Notes under the pieces: generated by a model
What the model saw: the letters and a program-made list of their open reading frames with translations, nothing else
What the model was told of the DNA's origin: nothing
The model's database searches: none
Shown here: piece after piece, positions 36,701 through 48,700 of the stretch
How the letters are laid out: the number at the start of each line of letters is the position of its first letter
How positions within the stretch are numbered: position 1 is the stretch's first letter
Program-made: the position numbers and the translations under genes
Origin: Brachionus manjavacas
Taxonomy: Eukaryota; Rotifera; Eurotatoria; Ploima; Brachionidae
Length of the DNA: 64,000 nt
Reading direction: 5' to 3'
Assembly (NCBI GenBank): GCA_019054805.1
Contig: JAHQIY010000003.1
Location: forward strand, 2,976,001-3,040,000

Positions 36701-39700
36701 AGTCAAGTCAAGTCAATGACAAGTTTTTTTTTAAGTCCAAGTCATGACTTAATTTTTTTTTTATTAAGTCATTGACTTTTAAGTCTTTTAAAAAATTTTT
36801 AAGTCATGACTTTGACTTAAATTTTTAAATCTAATGGATAGAAATGGATAATAATTTATTATTTGGATAAATCTATTCAAAACTTAATTTTAATTGAGTA
36901 AAAATAAAAATTTGGCTAAATAAAATTATCTTGCAAAAATTTTATCTTCTACTGAATTCATTCCTTTTTGAACCAATTTTTCGTCTTTCATGTAATATAC
37001 GCAAACTTTAATTTTTGCATTTTTTAAATTTGCTTATCTTCGTTCAAGTATTAGGATTTTAGTCAGTTTTTAAAGATTAGTTTGCTTTTTATAAATATTT
37101 TATGACTCATCCAGTGATTTTGTAAATAATTCAAAATTTTAATTACAAAACGCGTCAAAATGACTCTTTTTGGTGCTTCTAGTAGTATATACTTGATTTT
37201 GTACAAAGGAAATATTTTTTTTTTTGAATTTAGTTAATTTAGAAAGTTATTCTTATTTTTATGCTGAAAAAAAAGAATAACTTTCGAAATTTTCGAAAAA
37301 ACTGGTAAAAATAAGGGCTAACAAAATATTCGATTTTTAACACTCAAAGGACCGACGGTGTCAATTTGGCACTTTTTCAAAACTTCAATTTTAACTTTTT
37401 AGTTAAAGATCAATCAGCTTTAACCTTTTTTTAAGCTTAGTTAACCATCTCTCAAGTATTCTTCTTTTCATTTTATAGACTTTAATGGAACGAATGTTAC
37501 ATTTAAACTAGGGTTGATTATCGAAAGAAACTTCGCTAATCGATAAAAAAAAAATCATTATCGAACTGTTCAAACTAAACGATGAATTTTTGTAACGATA
37601 AACTTATACCGAAAAATATTCGATATCATTTTATATATCGATTTCTTCTTTAGTCGATCAAGTTCATTTTTATTTTTATTTTTATTTATTCGAATTAACT
37701 GATCGAATATTGATATCGAATATATTAGTCGATTTTAATCGACCAAGCTTCATGTTCGAGACATTTTTTTGAAAAAAATTATTACTTCAATGATATGAAA
37801 ATATTATAAAGGAAAGTAATGTTAAATTTGTTTCAATAATATTTCAAAAATAAAGACTTGATTTTTAAAACTTATTTAGTTAGAATTTAATTTAATAAAA
37901 AGCAACAACTTTAAAAAAATTTCATTTTTATCAAACTAAAATGGCACTTTTCAAGAATTTAAGTCTTATGAATGTAACGCCGAGACATTCTACAAAGAAT
38001 TCGATTCAAATGAGCCAAAAGATCCACTTTTGTGTTATAAATATTACAATATATATTTACCAATACTAACTAGTAGTATTAAGGAGCTATTTTGTTTAAT
38101 TGTTACTTCAGTTCCTGCAGAAAGTATTTTTTCTGTTGCTGGCTTTATTCAAAATGAAGAAAGAAACAGACTGAGTGCTAAAAATCTGGAAAAATTTACT
38201 TTTATAAAGCTTAATTCAATCGTTTTAGAAAACAAAAATTAATTTAAAAGATTTTTAAACAATTTTTTAATTTTTATTTAATTTCGTAACTTATTTAATA
38301 ATTTTTTTAAATGATTTTTCAAGTTTGGTCTGGTTTCGTAAATTACTTATCTTTTAAAAATATCGAATGCATTTTTTTTTGCACTTTTGAATTAGATTTT
38401 TTGGTTAATCGATTTATAAATTCGACTAACTATTCGAAAACAAAGGGATACTTTTGTCCAAAATTTGAACGATAGTTTTCGATATTTGTAAAATTTATCA
38501 AATTAAGTAAATTAAAATTCTAACAATGATTTTTTGATCGATAAAAATAAGACATTTTCGATAAAGTTAAAATTTCATCGTATGTAAATTTAACCGATTT
38601 AATCGATTAACGCTTAGTCGATTCACAACCCTAATTTAAACAAAGTTTTTGTCAAAAATAGCCGGTCCTTTGAGTGTTAAGCAATTTCTTAGAATTTTTG
38701 GAAAATTTCAAAAATCAAAAAATTTACAGCTTTTTACGTAAATTTACGTAAAATCCCAATTTTTTAGTTTAAAATTTTTTTAAAAATTTGTAAAATACAG
38801 TAAAAATTTTGTTTTAATAAATCAGATTATTTTAAATGGAAAATTAATGATTTGACCAGTCTCCATTATTTTGAATCACAATTGGGATAACCTAAATAAT
38901 TAATTAATTTGGTTTTGAGTAAAAAATTTTTCTTTTTGATTCGTTCCAAACCATCTCGATCGGATTTAAATCTGACGATTTAGGCTCTTTTGGAAATTTC
39001 TCTTGAATCAAATTTTTTAATTTCTGGGCAAATCTTTGGTGCCCTAAAATTTATCTTTAATTTTATTGCTTTAAAAGAAAAATTTTAAGGCACCCGAGAG
39101 GACTTTGCCCAGGAATTAAAAAATTTGATTCAAGAAAAATGAAGCTGAGGTCATTGAGGCTATATTTTAGTCCCAAAAAACGCTCTTAATTTTTGTGAAT
39201 TAAAAACAAAGTTGTTTTCAAGTACCAAATTAAAGTCCAGGTCCGGACTTTTAATTTTTTTATTTTTTTCAAAGCCTGGAACGGCAGAAATTTTATTTTT
39301 CCGTGGTTCTGATTTCAATGAATAAAACTAATTAAACTAAATAAATAAAAGAAAGAACTGGAACATTCAATTGATGAGCTCTACTTTGAGTTTAAAAAAA
39401 TAAAGAAAAGATTTTCAATACCTTTATTTCATTCTTTCGTTGATTGATGTCCGGAATATAAATGTCGAATAAAAAAGTATATAAATCATTTTCTTTGGCC
39501 AAAATTAGAGATATTTTTTTGCTTGAGACCACCATGTAGAGATTGCTTAGAATGAAAATTTCAATTATTTTTTCAGCATGCTTGGCAATTGAAGACACGA
39601 GGTAGCTCCCCGGGATCTGATTTTGCAAATAGGGCGACACAAGTGAACAATGACAAGTAGCCTGGTCACATTGGTCAATAAAACTGGATATGTAGTCAAA

Positions 39701-42700
39701 CGAACCGTACACATTCAAACATCTTGATGTTAGCTCATAGCCAAGCGTGTTCGGGCTGTCGTTTATTGACCATCCGCACAGTCTCAGACATTTGGACAAA
39801 TACTTAAGCTGAACGATCAAAGACTTTGATTTTTCATCTCTGCCATAGGCGAATTCGTTGTCGATCACTTTTTGCAAATCGTCCATTATTTCATTAATCG
39901 ACTCGCACACAAACTTGGCATGCATGAACTCATAGTTGAAAAAAACAAGCTGGCAAGCTTTCTCCAAAGACATGGAGCTGTGCAAATTAGTCAAACAATT
40001 GGGCAGTTCAGTGAGCTTGCGTTTGTTGTACTTAAGGCGTCCGTCTTCGGCCACATACTTTATTGGCTGAGAACTAATAAGTCTATCGGCTTGGTCTTGC
40101 TTGCTGGATTTGTTAAGCTTTTTCATCAAATACTGATTCATCTCGAATGGTTTTTGTTTATCTTTCCATGTTTCATTGTAAAAATCGAATATGTTCAAAA
40201 ACATTGCTTCAAACTCGTTTTTTTCCAGCCTTTGCACATACTTGTCCAAGGCTACTTCTATGAATCTGCGATGATACCAGTAGATCACTTTAGTGTCGTT
40301 GGCTTCTTTTTCCACAATGTACTCATGTAAATCGTTTTTAATGCGAAGCCATAATATTTGAGGAATTCGTCGCACTGGAGGCATGTGAAATTGAAACACT
40401 GAGTACAAAACATCATCGTCTAAACTTAGAATGTCATCCAATTCAGAATCACTAATACCTTCAAATTTTAGAATTTAAAAATTGTTAAAAAATCGGTTGT
40501 TCATAACTCAATTGATATTAAAAAGAATATGGATACAGAAATAATCAAACTGGATCCAGAAGGCACACAAATAATTTTAAATAATTATCGCTACCAAAAA
40601 ATGATAAAAATTTGATTTTATTATTCAACATAAATCTCTTACTTTATTTTCGGCTTATATTTTCAAAGCTATCTATTTTTTTTATTTATGTATCTAATTT
40701 TTTTTATTGTATCTAATAAAATCTTAATTAGTATCTGATATTTTTTTACAGTATCTAATTATTTTTTTTGTACCAAAAAATAATTCAATTTAATATCTAA
40801 TTGACAAATATAATCAAGGTCGCAAAATCTGGATGACTACTATTCATTTACAATGGTCTCAAAGTGAATGCACATGCCCATATTGGAGAAAAAATAATAT
40901 TTGCAAACGCATTTTGGTTCTTGCTTGTCGTTATCGAGGATTGGAATGGCATAGAAACGCAAAAGATGTTCCTTTGGGTGAAAATAGGAAACGCGGTAAA
41001 CCAGTAACAACAAAAAAAGCTTTAATGATTCAACCAACCGAGTTACAAGTAAGAGATTGCGTGCTAAATCAAAAGAAATTACCAGAGGCTCTTGTAAATT
41101 CAATTTTGAGTCAAGTTGATGTGATGGAAGAAATTGAGGCTCAAGAGCAGAAATGGAAATTCAAAATGAAGTTGAAGTTGAAAAAAATTTTAATGAAAAT
41201 TCAGCTCAGTCTGAGTTTTCAAAAAAGAAAAGAGGAAAACCCACTGGATCAAAAAACAAGCCGAAATCAATTCAAGATCAACCTCAAAACAAAAGAACAA
41301 AAAAAGATTAATTTTTTTCTTTTTCTTAATTTTTCTTCCTTTTTGTAATAGATACAACAAAAAAAATTTTAGATACTTGGATAAAATAATTAGATACTAA
41401 AAAAAATATTTATTCACAATATTTAGATAGCTTATTATTTAGATATAATAATAAAAAAAGAATTAGATACAATGAAAAAATAACAGTCTTTATTTTCTGG
41501 TTCATTAATTGATAATTTTTTATTTGCAATAAATGAAATTAATTTCGGTTTAAATTAATTTTTTATCTGAGATTTTATTTCTAAACTTTCAACAACAAAT
41601 TAAGCAATAAAATTATGATCGCTTAATCCGAATAAGACAACTTTGACTATAAGTTCGATTTACGCATTTTAAACAATTACAAGAACCACTAGTAAGAAAT
41701 CTAGAATCACAATTAGCACAAAAATATTACACGATAAATAAATGTTTTTTTATCTATATAGCGTATTAAATAATTTATTAAAAGTTAATTATGACTTTGG
41801 ATGACCCTTGTGTAAATTCTTTTAAAATTAGGAATATTTTTAAAACTAATTTTATTTTGTAATTTGAGTTTTTTAATTTTTTAATATAAATGTCAATGTG
41901 ACTTAAACTTAAATAAATAATAATAATAATTATTATATTAGTATTCATCAACTAATGTTAGAAAACTTTGGAGTTTTGCAAAAAATGGGACTTCAAAATA
42001 AATAAAACAAAAACATGCCACATTACTTTCACAAGAGCTGGTGCTAGAAACAACTACGAAAGAATAAGTTAGCTAATTATCAAAATTGAACAAGAAGAGG
42101 TAGCAGAATCCAACCTTTCTACTTTAGGCATCAAACTGGATCCAAAATTTGCCTTCACAGCACATCTACAAGACGTCATAAAGAAACAAGCGTCGAAAAT
42201 GAATCTAATTCGTAAAATTAAAAGCTTTAAATGGAGTTCATCTCTAAGAATCAATGTTACCCTCTATAAAACTCTAATCCGCTCGTTGTTTGACTTTTGT
42301 TTCATTATTTTAAATTCGGGAACAGAAAAATTAAAGCTTAAACAAAAAAAAATGCAAAACAGGATTCTGAGAATTATGAAATTTTTTCCTTCTAAAAAAA
42401 GCATTGATAGTATGCATAGAGCAGACTTGTTTATAAGTCACAGTTTTAAGTCAAAGTCATGACTTGCACAAAAATTTTTATCAATACCTGCTTCATCTGG
42501 ACCAGTCGAAAGAATTATTTTCTAAATCTGGTTACATTTACAGAGCACATAGGTCAAGATTAACGGCCAGGAATTCGGAAGCAAATATAGAATTATTAAA
42601 TCATTGACTTGACTTTAAAAAAAAGAAAATTAAGTCATTGGCTTGACTCGTCAGCTGTCAACTGCTAGAATCCAAATTCTAAGTTATCTTGGATCTGACC

Positions 42701-45700
42701 AAATATCCTGTAGCATAACTATTCAATAGAAATTTTCATTTTCCATTTGAAAAGCCATCTTTAAATTTCTTTAAGCTACTTAATTATCATGTTTTCAAGA
42801 TTTCCTATCTTTTTAAAATATTCATCAAAGACTTATATACCAAATAAAATAAGTAGAGTTTCAAGAGATTTTTATCAAATTTTTTCGAAAATAGAATTAG
42901 AAATATGGTAATTTCATCACGTTTTTTTTTCGAAATAATAAGAAATCAAAAAAAAAAAATTAAAAAAAAACAAAGTAATAATATGAAACATAAAGCTTTA
43001 GTTACTCAAATAAATAAAATATGAATTTCTGACATAATTTCAAAGCAAATGTTTAATGAAAAAATCAAACTAAAATAATAGGATAATTTTTCCGGAATAA
43101 AAAATACGGGATGATTTTACTATTTGACATAAAATCAGCACTCATTGTCATTTTAAAATTAAAACCGATTAAAATTGCAAAAAAATTTAGTTTAAAATTC
43201 TAAGATAAATTGATTAGAACAAATTTTTACTGACAAATTTACAAAAAGCATAAAACATTGATGTTGCGTCAAACAGCATACTGCAAAAATTTATAAATTA
43301 CTTTTATTACTAATAAAATTTTCGATTGTGAAATATTTTTTTTCCTAAAATCTGATATTGACACTCGGCATAAAAATTAAATTAACTTTTAAAAATTTGC
43401 AATCAAAAAAATTTCTATAAAAATAAAAAAATAAAATTTAGCTCAAAAGTTTAGATATTCGCATAATCCAAAAATTTAAACAATTATAACAATCTCTATG
43501 ATTAATTCTTACATATTTTCTATAATAATGAGTATAATGTGCTCCCAAACTGCTTAATTTAATTGCCTTCCAACCATTTCTTTAATCAACTCAAAGTATA
43601 CTCAGAGACTCGGAATTTAGAGAAATTACAGCTATTTACAATTACTCTTCGAAAAAAATATGGATTATAAAGTTCCAATACGCTTTTATTGCTTCGAAAG
43701 TCTTTGAACGTTCAACCGAAATAATTGGTGAATTTTTTAAGATTAAAAATCCAAACAAATTGCCGGAGACAAGAAAATACTCGTTATTTAGATTTCACTA
43801 TCTCAAAGAAGATTCCAACAGGGAATTACTTCGAGACTTTTTCGATGCTGTTAAAATCAATGATCTCAATATTGAACAAATTTTAGAAGAAACAAATAAT
43901 AAATAATAAGTTAAAAACGGTGTGAAACGAGTAAAAGTTTCCTTCCCGAAAGAATCAGAATAGTTAGTTAGAAATTTGACTGGTCCCAAAGTTCTATACA
44001 GAAATTTTTTAAAAAAATTCTTAAAAAAAAAAACATAACTTAAAAATAAGAATTAATAATTGTTTTTTAAATTTTAATCCCTAATAAAAATTTGTATATG
44101 TTTGCAAAAGATATTCTCATCGGACCGAAGCATACTTTTGGCAATTAAAAAACTCTTTGAGCCCCTGTAGCGGAAAATTTTTTTTCCATCAAAAATTAGT
44201 ATTCTGGGGTTTTTAAAAATGCAGTTCACGAATTTGAGGTCGAAAATAGAATCCTAAGATAGTGTGAACGTATTGCATTGCGGGAACCTTATATTGAATA
44301 CCCAACTCCATTGTAGAATTGCTGCCTTACTATTTCCTCTTTTTTTCCTCAAATTTGAATTATGTAAACATGTTTCAAATGTAACAATCAATCTAATCAT
44401 TACTTTCATTTTTTTAATCTCCTTTACTTTATTTTGATTTTTTTTCTCATTTTGCTAACTTTAATTTTGATTTTTATCCTTATTTTTATTTTATTTTTTT
44501 AAAATTTATTCTGAAAGACCTTTAGCTCGATACAGAAAACAAATAAATAAATAAATAACATGTCCTTTCAAAATAACATAACCAGAAAATTTTATTTTGG
44601 CAAAAAATGGGTAAATAAAATGGGAGATTGTGGGTCTTCTAAAAATTGGAGATAAAAACCAAAATGAGATAGTCAAGCTGTTGGAAAACAATCTTTTACC
44701 ATATGTTTAACTTCTTCAATATGTTCAATATGATTGTTATTAACTTCTTCAAACTTCAATAACAATCTTTTACCATATATTTGAGCCAAATGAATCGTGG
44801 ATTCTTCAACTAGATAGCGCTTGGGCACATTTCGCTCACTCAGTAAGCGACTGATTCAAGAACAGAACATTGATGTTTTGGCATGGTGTGCCCGTTCATC
44901 AGATTCAAAGGCGGTCATTTCAAAAATTAAATTGTAAAAGTTTCTAAACGTTTGAACCGTTTTTTTTCTCTAATTAATTATATACATTTTTTCTGAATTT
45001 TTTGGGATTTTATTTTCATTTCCTTTATTTTTTGGTTTTATGTTTTTTGAATTGATCAAAAATAAAAATTAAAAAAAAAAGCCGCTTTTTTTTATTTTCC
45101 CCCCTTTTATATACGTGCTGAGGAATCTGTCTCGAGTTTGTTACTTCCTTCAGGTTTGGAGGTACTAATAGTTAAAGAATTGTTTGTTGTTGGGTCTTAG
45201 GGCCAAGTTTATTAACAAAACGTGGCTATAGGAGAAAAGAGTGGGGAGAAAAAGGAAACATAACAATTTGCATTTATAGTGTAATTTTCTTTTAGTAAAG
45301 TTCGGTCAAAATAATACTTTTGTTAGGAATTGATTTTTTGTTAAGGTTTTGAAGCGTTGATAATTTTTAAAAATTCATTTGATTGTTCCATTTTTATTTT
45401 TATATGTTAACTGACAAATAATTTAACCGAAATTATAATTAAAATGAATAAAACTTATTTCAAAACTAAAAATCTTTTGTTTTCAATTTTTGAAATTTGT
45501 TTGAAAGTTGAGGTATAAAAAAAATTTTAATCCAAGATTTTCAATTTATTGCTTAAACAGAAAAAAAAAATCAGCTTTTATTAATTAAAATACTTAAAAA
45601 AAGAGAAAAATAAAAAGGTCCAAATTTTGGTCATTTTTTGGTGTTTTTTTTGTTTTTTTTTGAAATCTGGGGGGGGGTGTCAGACAAGTTTGGGGGTGTT

Positions 45701-48700
45701 TGAGGTTCAAAGAAGTCTAGAACTTGAAAAAAGCGATTTTCCACCCGAAAGCAACTTAATAGAGGGACGAGTATAGACTCAATTTAAATCTCTCTCAAAA
45801 CTGTTTAAAAAATTCATACCAATCCCATGTTCCAAACGAAAGTTACGCCCGGGCGTTAGATATAAAAAACACGCCCGGGTGTTTGTTTCATAGGGAAACA
45901 TATTTTCCATTAAAATTTTAAATAGAATTAGAAAGAATAAAAATTTGTCCTTTTCAAAAAAATAATAATAATGTTAATAAAATTTTCTTTAAAATATTTT
46001 ACGCAAATACTTTTTAAAATCGAACTATTTATTGAATTTACAAATATAAAAAATATCGAACAAACAAAGTTAATGTTAGTTCGAATACATTTAGATCAAT
46101 ATTTTTCTTAAATAAATTAAAAAATACTTACCGTTCTTACAAACAGTCATATAGCTGAGAGATCGTCGTACAATAGTTGATCCATGTATTTTTTCCATTC
46201 GCTTGAACATGTACAAAATTAAATCATCAATGATCAAACAGTTTTTTAGCTGTTCATCAAGATTTTCATACGATCTACAATGCACAACAATGTCATAAAT
46301 AAGCTTTAAGAAAAGAGGCAACAAATTGGCCTTATTGAATATGGTTCTCAAATCATTCCATTGCGATTCAGTAAGCTGTTTTTTGGAGGAAATTAGCCAA
46401 CTTTTTAAGATAAGCTCACTTTCTTCTCCAGTCAACGATTTTACATCCAAAATTTGATTGTTTAAAAAGAACTTTGTGTCCTCGTACATTGGACTCAGTG
46501 TGACTGAAGTAGATGATGACAAAGTTCTATTAAATTCCCTGATATCTTCAATCATCTTTTCTTTGTATTTTCTTGATATAATTCTATTTATCATGTCAAA
46601 TATGTTCCCGTGGTCTGGAAGTGTCGAGCATATCAGCTTAACATTTGTTGCCAAGTTGGTTAATAGCCATTTATCAGTTGTCTTATAGTCACTCGGTGCC
46701 AGCTGGTCTAAAGAGTCAAGGATTATAATAATTTTTTTAGTTGGATCCAAGTTATTTATGATCGTAATTTCTTCATAAATGAAATCACGAATCGATAATA
46801 TGTCCTGGCACTTTGAGTAATTGGCATAAATTGTATGATTAAATTTTCGGCTCATCAAATTTATATTGTAAAATAATTGTAGAGCAATGGAAGAGTATGT
46901 CTTAAAAATACTAGATGTTTGAACTGTTGTGCCTAAAAATCTGGTAATCAAAATAATATTGGTATTTTTTTCAAACCATTCTGGTATCTTTTAAATCATT
47001 ATTTTTTCTAATTAAAAAAGTATGATCCATTGTAGTAGTTTAAAAAATTTTTTTAAAGAAATTTTTGCAAATTAAAGTTTAAGATTAGATTTAAAAAAAT
47101 CGAAATTAAAATTTTTTAATTTAAAATAACAACCCTGAATTCATCTAGTTTACTATCCAGGGAAGTAGCATAAAAATACATACATTTTAAAGATTCGAGA
47201 TTATATGCTTTTGATCAACGATTATTGCTTCTTGAATTTGACGATCTGATTACCACGGATGCCAAATCGAAAGGGAAAGTCTTGTTCATATTTATTCAAA
47301 CAAGTAAAAAGCCTAATTTTTTTTGATCTTAAGCTTTTTTGTTGGGGTCCCTTTATTTAACGATTAGACTTTACAGGAATATCGATACTAATTGAAGCAA
47401 AATTAATTTTTTTCCTCGTTGCAAAAAATGATCAAAAGTTAATCAATTAACTTTTAATAGGAAAGTATCTCAAAATCTTGGATAAAAGATGATATCAAGA
47501 TCTTAATTAGAAAAAAAAAAATCTTAGATACAGGAACTGTTCATGTAACTAGCAGGATATGTATTTTTATAATGATCACAAACGTATCTGTAAATTAGTT
47601 TCTTCGGAAATAAAAAGAGAAAGACTAACTTATGAACAAAATTCAATGCAAAAAGCTAAGAAGAATCCTAAATTATTATACAAATACCTAAATGATCAAC
47701 AAGTAATCAGAGAATCAATCAAAGCATTAAAGAAGTCAAACAAAGAATCAACACAAGAACCAGTGGAGATATCAAATCTACTAAATAAATGTTTTCAAGA
47801 TGTTCTTGATATTGAACAAGATGGGAAGCTTCCACCTTTTGTAGTTGAACTTAATGAAAAACGTTCAGAATATTTTGACATTGAACCAAATGATATTAGT
47901 TATGAAGTGGTTTATAATAAATTACAAGACCTAAATCAAAATAAATTATGTGGTGTAGACAAGCTTCATCCGCTATTGGTAAAATCTGTGCAGAAGCCTT
48001 TACTGTTCCTTTAACTTTAATTTTCAGAAAGTCTTTATCTAAAAGTCAGCTTCCAATACAATTTAGATCAGCAAATTGTGATGTACAGACATCACGTAAA
48101 TATTAAAATAGAAAAACTTTAAATGTATTTAGTTCTGCTAATTTATTTCTTTAAAATAAAACATTTAGTGTGGGTGCTTTATTTAGATTGTGGGATCGGT
48201 TTAGTTGTTTGCGCTTTATGAAACAACAAGAAAGAACAAACAAATTATTTTATAAACAAGCGTTGGTGTTATTTGGTGTTATAAGAAGACGCGAACTAAT
48301 GTTTAGACATTATTTATTTGATTTTCTTTCATTATATTTTATTGAACATTTATAAAAAAAAACGTTTGGCTTAGACGGCCGTTTCTATCTCTGTTTAGAT
48401 TTTATTTTGTTTAATAAACTAGCCATTTGGCAAAACGAACAAAAGGTCTTTTTGTATCCACGATAGGGACATAACACAAATATTACTCCATTGTTTAAAA
48501 AAGGTGATAAATCAACGGCCAACAATTATCGTCCAGTGTCTTTAACTTCAATTCCGTGCAAAATTATGGAAAGCATAATAAGAAGCAAAATGGAAGACTA
48601 TCTTTATAAGAACAATATTATACAGCTAAGACGCACAGACGACTAATAGCTAAATTGAAGGCGGGCGGCTTTGATGGTCTGACACTAAAATGGATTGAAG

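Noticed and set aside
39872..40330. 152-codon plus-strand open frame
   Set aside because: Antisense of NACHT-WD exon 7, whose minus-strand translation carries family motifs.
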